DNA from: Thermotogaceae bacterium
GTDB lineage: Bacteria; Thermotogota; Thermotogae; Thermotogales; Thermotogaceae
NCBI GenBank assembly: GCA_027077795.1
Contig: JALWTT010000009.1
Location: 148,799-212,798 of the forward strand
Length of the DNA stretch: 64,000 bases
Direction: 5' to 3'
Shown: positions 34,745 through 43,107 of the stretch, piece by piece
Layout: the number at the start of each line of letters is the position of its first letter
Numbering within the stretch: the first letter of the stretch is position 1
Translations under genes and position numbers: made by a program
The notes under the pieces: model-generated
The model's input: the letters and a program-made list of their open reading frames with translations, nothing else
The model's database searches: none
What the model was told of the DNA's origin: nothing

Positions 34745-35240
34745 GGTAACGGGAACGATGGTGGCGTACTACCACATCTGCAAGAGAAAGCTATGGCTCT
34801 TTGCCAAAGGAATGGATTTTGAGCAAATTGTTCCCAACGACGATATCTTGATAGGAAGGCTCATTTCTCAAAAGAGTTTTAACCGAGAAAGAATGAAGGA
34901 GATTCAGGTAGGAGATAGCGTCATCGACTTCTTGCGGGTTGGGGACAAAATCGTCGTACATGAAGTCAAGAAAAGTCCGAAATTCGAGGATGCACACATC
35001 TGGCAGGTGAAGTATTACATATACCTTTTGAGAAAAGCTGGAATGGATGCATGCTGCGGAGTTATTCATTACCCCAGGAGCATGAGGAAAGTTGAGGTTG
35101 AGTTTTCAGATGAAGATATCAAGGCAATGGAAAAAGCCATTGAGAAAATCAAAGAGGTGGTGAATTCTCCCACTCCACCACCCGTAAAAAGATCTTCCTT
35201 TTGCAAAAAGTGTGCTTATTACGAGTACTGCTATATATAA
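34713..35240 (+). CDS. cas4: Cas4 adaptation nuclease
   Basis: A 175-residue iron-sulfur nuclease of the RecB family that trims prespacers so that they carry the right PAM. One cysteine lies near the N-terminus (YYHICKRKLW) and three near the C-terminus (SFCKKCAYYEYC), the four ligands of a 4Fe-4S cluster. The nuclease core shows VVHEVKKSPKFEDAHIWQVKYYIYLL with the E-x-K and Q-x-x-x-Y motifs. ATG 34713 behind AAAGGAG. The next gene, cas1, begins 15 bases after it. Confidence 0.94.
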   Translation: MSAELALKPAKVTGTMVAYYHICKRKLWLFAKGMDFEQIVPNDDILIGRLISQKSFNRERMKEIQVGDSVIDFLRVGDKIVVHEVKKSPKFEDAHIWQVKYYIYLLRKAGMDACCGVIHYPRSMRKVEVEFSDEDIKAMEKAIEKIKEVVNSPTPPPVKRSSFCKKCAYYEYCYI

Positions 35241-35254
35241 GAGGGGTAGTATCG

Positions 35255-36235
35255 GTGAGAAGTTATTACATCTTCAAATCAGGAAGACTCAGAAGGAAAG
35301 AAAATACGGTCTTTTTGGAATATGAGGAAGACAACAAAAGAAATAGGAAAGTTATACCGATAGAGGACATAGATCAGATCTTCGTCTTTGGGAGCGTGAA
35401 TCTTAACACCAGATTCCTTGAATTCGTTGGAAGGTACGAAATACCCATTCATTTCTTCGGATACGAAGGATATTACATCGGGACATATTACCCGCGCGAA
35501 AGAGCCGTTTCTGGTTATGTACTCGTAAGGCAAGTTGAATACTATAAAGACATTGAAAAGAGACTCAACATAGCCAGGAAGATAGTGGAAGCAGCGCTGC
35601 ATAACATAAGGAGAAACCTTACCAAAAAGGGTTATGAAGATATAGCCGAAAAAGTGAAAGAATACGAAGAAAACCTAAGAGACGCGAAAAGTGTGATCGA
35701 TATCATGAGCCTTGAAGCACATGCAAGAAAGACTTATTACTCTGTTTGGGAAGAGATCACAGGATGGCCGTTTGGTGGAAGGGAAATGCATCCGCCGTCC
35801 AACCATCTCAACGCATTGATCTCTTTCGGAAACGCCCTGATGTATTCGAATGTATTGAAGGAAATCTACAGAACTCCCTTGAGCCCGGCAATAAGCTATC
35901 TTCACGAACCTTCTGAGAAGCGCTTCTCGCTCGCCCTTGATATCGCGGAGATATTCAAACCAGTTCTTGTGGACAAGCTCATATTTCGACTGGTGGATCT
36001 CAAAATGCTGAGCATGGAAAAGCATTTCGTAAGCGGATCATCTGGAACCTTTTTGAACGAGAACGGAAGGAAGATATTCGTACAGGCCTTCGATGAGAAC
36101 CTGGTCAAAACAGTTCTTCACAGAACGCTCAAGAGAAAGGTTAGATACAGGGAGCTTATAAGGCTCGACATTTACAAGCTTTTGAAACACATCGTGGAAG
36201 GTACAAATTACAAACCGCTGAAAGTGTGGTGGTGA
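35255..36235 (+). CDS. cas1: Cas1 integrase
   Basis: The 326-residue integrase that inserts new spacers at the leader end. Catalytic residues fit Glu154 (MSLEAHARKTYY), His217 (SYLHEPSEKRF) and Asp229 (LALDIAEIFKP). GTG 35255 is preferred: GAGGGG lies 9 bases upstream and MRSYYIFKSGRLRR is the usual Cas1 start; an earlier in-frame start at 35201 lies inside cas4. Followed 3 bases later by cas2. Confidence 0.95.
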   Translation: MRSYYIFKSGRLRRKENTVFLEYEEDNKRNRKVIPIEDIDQIFVFGSVNLNTRFLEFVGRYEIPIHFFGYEGYYIGTYYPRERAVSGYVLVRQVEYYKDIEKRLNIARKIVEAALHNIRRNLTKKGYEDIAEKVKEYEENLRDAKSVIDIMSLEAHARKTYYSVWEEITGWPFGGREMHPPSNHLNALISFGNALMYSNVLKEIYRTPLSPAISYLHEPSEKRFSLALDIAEIFKPVLVDKLIFRLVDLKMLSMEKHFVSGSSGTFLNENGRKIFVQAFDENLVKTVLHRTLKRKVRYRELIRLDIYKLLKHIVEGTNYKPLKVWW

Positions 36236-36238
36236 AAC

Positions 36239-36523
36239 GTGAAGAAAGTGATACTCGTTTATGACATCAACACGGAAGACAAAAGCGGCCAGAAGAGATT
36301 GAACATAGTCAGGAAAATAGCCCAGAAGTACCTTCATCATGTCCAGAAATCGGTGTTCGAAGGCGAGCTGACGGACGGAGATATAGCGCGGCTCTCGGAG
36401 GAGATAAAAGATGTCGTCGATGCCGTCAAGGACTTCGTAATACTTTACACCTTTCCACCGTCGCTCAACTTCGAAAGAATCTTTCTAACAGACACTCCCG
36501 ATCCCACATCGAACATCATTTAG
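36239..36523 (+). CDS. cas2: Cas2
   Basis: The 94-residue partner of Cas1. The first strand KKVILVYDIN carries the conserved aspartate, followed by RLNIVRKIAQKYLHHVQKSVFEGELT, a standard Cas2 block. GTG 36239 lies 3 bases after the cas1 stop. It is the last gene before the leader and the array. Confidence 0.94.
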   Translation: MKKVILVYDINTEDKSGQKRLNIVRKIAQKYLHHVQKSVFEGELTDGDIARLSEEIKDVVDAVKDFVILYTFPPSLNFERIFLTDTPDPTSNII

Positions 36524-36600
36524 CAAAGCTCGCAGTTTGACGCAAAACGCTTGCCACCGGGTCCTTGAAAATCCTTATAATATCTTTAAAAATAAATGCG
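36524..36600 (+). promoter_or_regulatory. CRISPR leader with array promoter
   Basis: Only 77 bases separate cas2 from the first repeat. TATAAT at 36576-36581 with TTGCCA 19 bases upstream is a plausible promoter whose transcript would start some 12 bases before the first repeat. GTCCTTGAAAATCCTTA at 36561 resembles the repeat's 5' end. The array therefore reads in the same direction as the cas genes, and new spacers should enter at this side. Confidence 0.75.
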
Positions 36601-38377
36601 GTCCTTATTGTCCTAAGAGGAATGTGAACCTGTCTTTGTCGTAGAATTCATCAACTATTTGAATCGTCCTTATTGTCCTAAGAGGAATGTGAACCGAGAG
36701 CATGTTGCATGAAGTTATGGAGAAGATGGAGTCCTTATTGTCCTAAGAGGAATGTGAACATGAAATAGATGTTCTGATTCAATACTGCTCGTTTAGTCCT
36801 TATTGTCCTAAGAGGAATGTGAACCCCTTACAGGTCTTGGAGCTTCGAACGTGTTCACCGTCCTTATTGTCCTAAGAGGAATGTGAACAAAGATTTAGTT
36901 GACGATAGCGAGCTCGGCAAGTGGTCCTTATTGTCCTAAGAGGAATGTGAACAAAACTTGACAAACGACAATCTGATATGGTATATTGTGTCCTTATTGT
37001 CCTAAGAGGAATGTGAACGCCCGTCTTCCAGAACGATCGCCTTGTGTGCGTTGGTCCTTATTGTCCTAAGAGGAATGTGAACAAACATTCAAAAAATGTA
37101 CAAAGTAGACGAGGGTTTGGTCCTTATTGTCCTAAGAGGAATGTGAACCCCATCCAGTAGCCTTTCTTTGCTGCGTATCTCATGTCCTTATTGTCCTAAG
37201 AGGAATGTGAACCCGTCCTTCGCTGTCGTTGTCCACAATTCCGCTCTGGTCCTTATTGTCCTAAGAGGAATGTGAACAAAAGTGAGGGATGGGTGATAAG
37301 TGAACAGCCCGAGTCCTTATTGTCCTAAGAGGAATGTGAACCTTTGCGTCTGTAGCAGAGAGTACTTGTACGGCAGGTCCTTATTGTCCTAAGAGGAATG
37401 TGAACAAAGGTCTAGTTGATGATAGCGAGCTCGGCAAGTGGTCCTTATTGTCCTAAGAGGAATGTGAACTTGGATCAGAAGCGAGAAGCTTTTCGGAATA
37501 CTTAAGTCCTTATTGTCCTAAGAGGAATGTGAACGCGGTGAATTTGTACTGTTTGAAGTAAGTTAAAGTGGTCCTTATTGTCCTAAGAGGAATGTGAACC
37601 TGTATTCCTTCTGTCAATAGGAGTCCTTTCCCTGATCGTCCTTATTGTCCTAAGAGGAATGTGAACAGCGCTGGATCTACGGCAAAGAGAAAGGAAACGG
37701 GGTCCTTATTGTCCTAAGAGGAATGTGAACTAACACGCTGAAAACGAAAATAACATCATAACGGGGTCCTTATTGTCCTAAGAGGAATGTGAACTCTGAC
37801 CGGCTATCGGAATAACCCCGCCCATGCTCGGTCCTTATTGTCCTAAGAGGAATGTGAACTTCGATCACCACCTTTAGTCGTGAGGTATAACCTTTGTCCT
37901 TATTGTCCTAAGAGGAATGTGAACGCTTCTTGCCTCTGGGACAGATTACTCTGTAACCGGTCCTTATTGTCCTAAGAGGAATGTGAACGTTATCTCTTCA
38001 TCCTTTATAACACTCACATCCCTCAGTCCTTATTGTCCTAAGAGGAATGTGAACTTATATCCCTACCCCATTAAAAATGCTGAGGTCGAGTCCTTATTGT
38101 CCTAAGAGGAATGTGAACCTATTCACAAGAGTAGGAGTATTAGGCAGGGCTACGTCCTTATTGTCCTAAGAGGAATGTGAACTACTCTACCACCTAGAAT
38201 TTCAAGCTGCCTCATAATTGTCCTTATTGTCCTAAGAGGAATGTGAACGCCTTCCCTCATATCGATAGAATTTCTCTCACCATGTCCTTATTGTCCTAAG
38301 AGGAATGTGAACTTTACATTGTTTAATACTTTAACAAATTTGACATAAGTCCTTATTGTCCTAAGAGGAATGTGAAC
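36601..38377 (+). CRISPR. Type I-B CRISPR array, 28 repeats and 27 spacers
   Basis: The 29-base repeat begins GTCCTTATTG and ends AATGTGAAC. I count 28 copies, starting at 36601, 36666, 36731, 36796, 36860, 36924, 36990, 37054, 37120, 37184, 37249, 37313, 37377, 37441, 37506, 37571, 37638, 37702, 37766, 37831, 37896, 37960, 38026, 38090, 38154, 38220, 38284 and 38349, with spacers of 35-38 bases. All copies read identical, including the last. Cas6 cutting should leave the 8-base 5' handle ATGTGAAC. Two spacers (36889-36923 and 37406-37440) differ at only three positions. Confidence 0.99.
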
Positions 38378-38424
38378 TAGCATGACAAGTAGGGAAATTG
38401 CACTTAACAGCAGGTGGATCTGTT

Positions 38425-38453
38425 TTAAAAAAAGGCTCCCTTTCGGGGAGCCT
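38425..38453 (-). terminator. Rho-independent terminator of the rnf operon
   Basis: On the minus strand AGGCTCCCC pairs with GGGAGCCT around GAAA and is followed by seven T, directly after the rnfB stop. It separates the operon from the end of the CRISPR array, which converges on it. Confidence 0.9.
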
Positions 38454-38767
38454 CATTCCTTACCTTCGAGTTTCTTCTCGGCTTCTTCTGGGCTCATCTT
38501 GAGTATCTCTTTTATCTTGGCTTCTACCCCCATTGGCTTTCCGGGAACACACTTATCCGTTCTCTCTCCCTTTTTCACTATGGCTCTAGCGTATGCATCA
38601 CATCCAGGGTATCCACACATTCCACAGTTTATGTTCGGAAGAGCTCTTGCTATGAGCTCTACCCTGGGATCTTCTTTCACGTAAAATTTCTTTGCAAAGT
38701 AAGCGAGGAAAACCCCGAATCCAAACCCGAGTATCGCCATCAGTATGATTGCATCTGCTATGATCAC
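38453..38767 (-). CDS. rnfB: RnfB, short form with only the N-terminal Fe-S cluster domain
   Basis: The Rnf subunit that takes electrons from ferredoxin. It has 104 residues: a membrane helix (IILMAILGFGFGVFLAYFA), then the four-cysteine motif CGMCGYPGCDAYARAI...C (about 48-74). The family's usual C-terminal domain with two or more further 4Fe-4S clusters is absent, and a terminator follows the stop at once, so it was not cut off by a frameshift here. Last gene of rnfCDGEAB; a 4Fe-4S partner protein from elsewhere may replace the missing part. Confidence 0.87.
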   Translation of the reverse strand: MIIADAIILMAILGFGFGVFLAYFAKKFYVKEDPRVELIARALPNINCGMCGYPGCDAYARAIVKKGERTDKCVPGKPMGVEAKIKEILKMSPEEAEKKLEGKE

Positions 38768-38778
38768 CGCGCATCACC

Positions 38779-39351
38779 TCACTTGACTATTCCCTGGAAT
38801 CCGAGAAAAGCCATGGAGAGAAGTCCGGCCGTTATCAAAGCTATAGACAGATCCTGGAACGGCTTTGGTATGTCGTAAAGCTCCAGTTTCTCTCTTATAG
38901 CTGCGAATATAACGAGTGCCATGGCAAAACCTGAGCTGGCGCCGAGCGCGTTGAAGACCGCTCCGAGAAATCCCAGCTTGAGCATGGAGTTCAGAAGAAC
39001 GAGCCCTAATATCGCACAGTTTGTTGTTATGAGCGGAAGGTATATTCCGAGAGAGTCGTAAAGCGATGGGTTGTTCTTCTTTATGAAGAGCTCTATGAAC
39101 TGAACAAAAGCCGCTATGACGAGTATGAAGACTATCGTCCTCAGAAATCCAAGTCCCAGGGATATGAGGATCTGGTCCAAGAACCAGGCTATGGCCGCCG
39201 ATACCGTCATGACGAATATAACTGCAAGACCCATACCAACCGCAGAGTCGATTTTCTTAGAGACCCCAAGGTAAGGACATATACCGAGGAACCTCGAGAA
39301 GACGAAATTGTTAACAAACATCGCGCTTATGACTATCAAAACGAGCTCCAT
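38779..39351 (-). CDS. rnfA: RnfA membrane subunit
   Basis: A 190-residue integral membrane subunit with six helices, close to RnfA: VSAMFVNNFVFSRFLGICPYLGVSKK with its membrane-embedded cysteine, and TTNCAILGLVLLN with the second cysteine, which in Rnf/Nqr complexes hold an iron site at the RnfA/RnfE interface. Eleven bases separate it from rnfB and 13 from rnfE. Confidence 0.95.
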   Translation of the reverse strand: MELVLIVISAMFVNNFVFSRFLGICPYLGVSKKIDSAVGMGLAVIFVMTVSAAIAWFLDQILISLGLGFLRTIVFILVIAAFVQFIELFIKKNNPSLYDSLGIYLPLITTNCAILGLVLLNSMLKLGFLGAVFNALGASSGFAMALVIFAAIREKLELYDIPKPFQDLSIALITAGLLSMAFLGFQGIVK

Positions 39352-39364
39352 CTAGTTCACCTCC

Positions 39365-40027
39365 TCACGCTTTTTGTGCCTGTGCCTGTTGCTTTTTCAG
39401 CTCCTGCTGCCTCTTCTTCTCGGCTTCTGCTTTCTTGATCTTTATGTAGTTGAAAAGCGCCGCCAAAAGCCCAAGGGTTATGAAAGCACCTGGAGGAAGT
39501 ATGAACATGAACATTTTGAAGTTCCAAAGGTGTATCCCGAGCCAGCTTCCGTTTCCTGCGATCTCTCTAACGGATCCGAGTAGGAACAGAGAAAGCGTGA
39601 ATCCTGTTCCCATTCCGAGTCCATCTAAGAACGCGTAGTGAGGAGGGTTCTTCGAGGCGAAAGCCTCAGCTCTTCCGAGGATTATACAGTTGACGACTAT
39701 GAGTGGTATGAATATTCCGAGCGTTTTCCAGAGGTCGTATGTGTAGGCGTGCATCAGAAGGTCTATCATAGTGACAAATGTGGCTATGACGACTATGAAT
39801 ATCGGGATCCTTATATCCTTGGGAACGCTCTTCCTTATCAAGGATACCATGAGATTTGAAAGGGACAGAACTGCTACGACTGCGAGTCCCATTCCGAGCC
39901 CGTTTATAGCTGCAGTCGTAACGGCGAGGGTTGGACACATTCCAAGAGCTTGCACATAAGTTGGGTTTTCATTGGTTATACCTTTTTTGAATGTGTACCA
40001 AGCCATGTTCTGCTCTTTGTCAGCCAT
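39365..40027 (-). CDS. rnfE: RnfE membrane subunit
   Basis: A 220-residue partner of RnfA with six membrane helices. The pair of cysteine segments ALGMCPTLAVTTAAINGLGMG and VVNCIILGRAEAFASKN mirrors RnfA in inverted topology. The C-terminal tail (KAEAEKKRQQELKKQQAQAQ) is strongly charged and rich in glutamine. Its ATG at 40027 overlaps the last base of rnfG. Confidence 0.95.
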   Translation of the reverse strand: MADKEQNMAWYTFKKGITNENPTYVQALGMCPTLAVTTAAINGLGMGLAVVAVLSLSNLMVSLIRKSVPKDIRIPIFIVVIATFVTMIDLLMHAYTYDLWKTLGIFIPLIVVNCIILGRAEAFASKNPPHYAFLDGLGMGTGFTLSLFLLGSVREIAGNGSWLGIHLWNFKMFMFILPPGAFITLGLLAALFNYIKIKKAEAEKKRQQELKKQQAQAQKA

Positions 40028-40692
40028 TACTTTTCACCCCCCAACTTTTGGGTGAGGTACTCGTACATTATGTTTATAGAGTTTGCGACAGCTCGCGGAG
40101 TTATCGTTGCTCCTGTCATTATATCGCTCGTCTTCACTACTCCTTTATCCTTCCTCCCCTTGGCATCTTTGTCGACAACTACTCCTTTTTTCAATCCACT
40201 CTGTGGTATGCCCCAGAATCTCTTCTGCGGAGCTTCCTGGAGTATCTTAGCTCCAAGTCCAGGGGTCTCCTGGGATGCGTCGAGAACTTTGATCGCGTTC
40301 AGATATATCCCACTACTACCCCTGGCAAAAGAAGCCATGACCTTAACGTCCCCACCAAATCCAGGAACCGCTCCAACAAGAACATAAACTTTCCCGAGCT
40401 TCGTGTTGAACTTGTATACAGGTAAAAACACCTTTCCCTTCACACCATTCCAAGTTAGCTCCACAACCCTTTCAGGTCCACCCTTTGCAAGGGCATGGGA
40501 TATCTTTTCATTCGAAACAAGCCTTTCTCCGGTTTTCCAATCCGTTAAAACAATCCTCATAGCCCTCTCTTTTTCACTCAAATCGGCTTTCGCAATGGCA
40601 GGCTTTGTCATCACGTATATTCCCGCCAGGACTATACCAGCTACCACGGTGTAGATCATCAAAATCAAACCTTTTTTCATCATATCCATCAC
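40027..40692 (-). CDS. rnfG: RnfG, covalent flavin subunit
   Basis: A 221-residue protein with an N-terminal membrane helix (LILMIYTVVAGIVLAGIYVM) and an outside FMN-binding domain. The covalent flavin motif is SDIMTGATITPRAV, where the threonine in GATIT carries FMN through a phosphoester bond. GFGGDVKVMASF and ETPGLGAKI are the other usual blocks. Overlaps rnfD by 4 bases. Confidence 0.95.
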   Translation of the reverse strand: MMDMMKKGLILMIYTVVAGIVLAGIYVMTKPAIAKADLSEKERAMRIVLTDWKTGERLVSNEKISHALAKGGPERVVELTWNGVKGKVFLPVYKFNTKLGKVYVLVGAVPGFGGDVKVMASFARGSSGIYLNAIKVLDASQETPGLGAKILQEAPQKRFWGIPQSGLKKGVVVDKDAKGRKDKGVVKTSDIMTGATITPRAVANSINIMYEYLTQKLGGEK

Positions 40693-41663
40693 TCATTCAC
40701 CTCCCCGAAAATCCGGGGCTTGGCGTAAAGATCTATGAGTGGAACTAGTCCATTCATTATGAGTATCGAGAACGAGACCCCCTCTGGGTATGATCCGAAT
40801 ATCCTTATTATGTAGGTGAGGGAGCCGGCTCCTATTCCAAAGATCATCTGACCGAGTGGTGTCATCGGGGAAGTCACCATGTCGGTGGCCATAAAGAGAG
40901 CTCCAAGCATCAGGCCTCCTGAGAGTATGTGAAAGAGTGGATCACCAAGAGAAGGCTTAATGAGCCATCCTATAAGGGCGAAGAGAAACGTGGTGGATAT
41001 GTAGCTTACTGGTATCATTATTTTGATTCTCTTCCTTATAACGAGGTATGTGAATCCTATGAGCAGAGCCAGTGTGCTCGTCTCTCCCAGAGTTCCCCCA
41101 ACATTTCCCAGGAAAAGATCGAGGTATAGCTTTCCCCTTCCTCCCCAAGCTTCTATGAGTTTGCTTATGTTGTGCCCGTGATCTGCTAAAAAGGTTAGGG
41201 GAGTCGCACTGGTAACGGCGTCAGGCTTCAAATATACTTTTCCCGTCATGTACATTGGAAAAGAGACCAAAAGAAAAGCCCTTCCAGATAGAGCTGGGTT
41301 GAATATGTTCTGGCCCAGTCCTCCAAACGGATGCTTTGCAACCGCCAAGGCAAAAATTATTCCTATCACCAGGACCCACCACGGAGTTCCCAAACCAACA
41401 TTCAGTGCTAAAAGAAGTCCTGTAACAGCTCCACTTCCGTTCCACAGTTGTTTTTTATCCTTAGCCAGCGTTCCAACAATCAACGCATCTAGGATCTCTC
41501 CAGCAATCGCTCCAAGTATTGAGAGAAATAAGGCTTTGATGCCGAAGACTATCGTTGCCACTACAACAGCTGGGATAAGTCCGATGAGAACATCTATCAT
41601 GATGACGCGAACGTTATCCTTCGTTCCTATGTGAGGAGCGTTTGCGACTTTTAACTTTGTCAT
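40689..41663 (-). CDS. rnfD: RnfD membrane flavin subunit
   Basis: A 324-residue membrane protein with about nine helices, the RnfD/NqrB-like subunit. ANAPHIGTKDNVRVIMIDVLIGLIPA is the standard opening, and DAVTSATPLTF holds the threonine expected to bind FMN covalently. VGLGTPWWVLVIG and FNPALSGRAFLL are further family blocks. Overlaps rnfC by 4 bases. Confidence 0.95.
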   Translation of the reverse strand: MTKLKVANAPHIGTKDNVRVIMIDVLIGLIPAVVVATIVFGIKALFLSILGAIAGEILDALIVGTLAKDKKQLWNGSGAVTGLLLALNVGLGTPWWVLVIGIIFALAVAKHPFGGLGQNIFNPALSGRAFLLVSFPMYMTGKVYLKPDAVTSATPLTFLADHGHNISKLIEAWGGRGKLYLDLFLGNVGGTLGETSTLALLIGFTYLVIRKRIKIMIPVSYISTTFLFALIGWLIKPSLGDPLFHILSGGLMLGALFMATDMVTSPMTPLGQMIFGIGAGSLTYIIRIFGSYPEGVSFSILIMNGLVPLIDLYAKPRIFGEVNE

Positions 41664-42979
41664 TTTTTCGCCCCCCTGAGTGCTTTATAGACTGTCTTCC
41701 CGAGTTTTATGTATCTGACATGGTCTATCTTACTTGGGCACGAGTACGCACATGAACCACATTCTATGCAATCCATGAGTCCTATTTTTGCCGCATCATC
41801 ATGCCTCTTCTTTTGCACAAGCTTTACGAGGAGATACGGTTGTAAACCCATCGGGCAGACCGAAACACAACTGGCACATCTTATACAAGGCATCTCCACT
41901 GCAGTTCTAGTTATCTCTGCTGGGAGCGCGGTTATACCACTGGTCCCCTTCATAACTGGTATGTTTATATCTCTCAAGGCGATACCCATCATAGGTCCAC
42001 CGAAGAGAACCCTCTCGACGTTATCCTTGAGACCTACGTGGTCCAGGACAAACTTGGCTGGTGTTCCTATCCTAACTATGAAGTTTCCAGGATTTTCAAC
42101 AGCCTCTCCTGTTACGGTTAAACCCCTTTCAACAAGTGGTTTTCCATCAACGACAGCCTCTTTTATCGCAACCACCGTTCCGACATTCTGCACGACTACT
42201 CCAACGTCCATTGGAAGGCCTCCACGTGGGACCTTTCTACCGGTTATGGCGTATATGAGATGCTTTTCAGAACCTTGTGGATATTTGGTTCTCAGTGGAA
42301 CTATTTGAACATTCTCAGAGGAAAAAACCTCCCTCAAATGCTTTATGGCGCCCGGTTTGTTATCCTCCACTCCTACATACACTTTCTCGACGTCTAAAAT
42401 CTTCTCCATTATTTTTATACCTTTAAGCAGATCTTCCGCTCTCTCGAGCATTGTCCTGTAATCTATCGTCAAGTATGGCTCACATTCGGCACCGTTTATT
42501 ATCAAAATATCGATTTTCTTTTCAGGAGGTGGGTTGAGCTTGACATGAGTCGGGAACATCGCCCCACCCATTCCCACTATTCCAGCCCTTTTTATTAGAT
42601 CGAGCAGCTGCTTTTTATCCATATTTTGATAATCTCCATGGCCTTCAAGGAGCTCCCAATCATCTTCAGCGGTTTTCTGTATGACGACAGTATCTACTGG
42701 CCTCCCGGCTATCGGGTGATACATCTTCTTTATATCCATAACTCTTCCGGTGACTGGAGAATGTACAAAAGCCGAGATAAATCCTCCCGGCTCTCCTATA
42801 ACCTGCCCCGTTTTGACCTCTTGATCTTTCTCAACGACTACCTTTGCCGGTGCACCGGCGTGATTCACCATGTAAACATAAACCGTATCGGGTATCTCCA
42901 GTCTTTCTATGGGTTTATCCTTAGCTAGTTCTTTCTTAACCGGTGGATGAATGCCCCCTTTGAAGGTCCCAAGCACCAT
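41660..42979 (-). CDS. rnfC: RnfC, NADH-binding subunit
   Basis: First gene of the rnf operon. The complex couples electron flow between reduced ferredoxin and NAD to sodium or proton export. The 439-residue RnfC has a biotinyl-like N-terminal domain (HAGAPAKVVVEKDQEVKTGQVIGEP), the NADH/FMN-type core (GIVGMGGAMFPTHVKLNPP, INGAECEPYLTIDYR) and two 4Fe-4S motifs at the C-terminus (CIRCASCVSVCP and CIECGSCAYSCP). ATG 42979 follows AGGAGGTGA. A plausible promoter lies upstream (TTGTAT, 15 bases, TAAAAT on the minus strand). Confidence 0.97.
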   Translation of the reverse strand: MVLGTFKGGIHPPVKKELAKDKPIERLEIPDTVYVYMVNHAGAPAKVVVEKDQEVKTGQVIGEPGGFISAFVHSPVTGRVMDIKKMYHPIAGRPVDTVVIQKTAEDDWELLEGHGDYQNMDKKQLLDLIKRAGIVGMGGAMFPTHVKLNPPPEKKIDILIINGAECEPYLTIDYRTMLERAEDLLKGIKIMEKILDVEKVYVGVEDNKPGAIKHLREVFSSENVQIVPLRTKYPQGSEKHLIYAITGRKVPRGGLPMDVGVVVQNVGTVVAIKEAVVDGKPLVERGLTVTGEAVENPGNFIVRIGTPAKFVLDHVGLKDNVERVLFGGPMMGIALRDINIPVMKGTSGITALPAEITRTAVEMPCIRCASCVSVCPMGLQPYLLVKLVQKKRHDDAAKIGLMDCIECGSCAYSCPSKIDHVRYIKLGKTVYKALRGAKK

Positions 42980-43055
42980 TTATCACCTCCTCTTTTCACG
43001 ATCCAGTCGCATTTTACCACAACGCCGAAAAATACAACTGTGCTAAACTCAAGCG

Positions 43056-43086
43056 AAAAATTAAAAGCCCCGGAGTTGCCGGGGCT
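43056..43086 (-). terminator. Rho-independent terminator of hppA
   Basis: On the minus strand AGCCCCGG and CCGGGGCT form an 8-bp stem with loop CAACT, then TTTTAATTTTT. It follows hppA and precedes the rnf promoter. Confidence 0.88.
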
Positions 43087-43107
43087 CATGAAAAATTCCA
43101 AATTCTA

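Noticed and set aside
36561..36580. Leader stretch GTCCTTGAAAATCCTTA as a broken extra repeat
   Set aside because: Only the first six bases and a CCTTA match the repeat; more likely leader promoter sequence than a true repeat.
39638..39859. Plus-strand frames inside the rnf operon
   Set aside because: They lie opposite rnfE with no start signal; overlapping shadows of membrane-protein codons.
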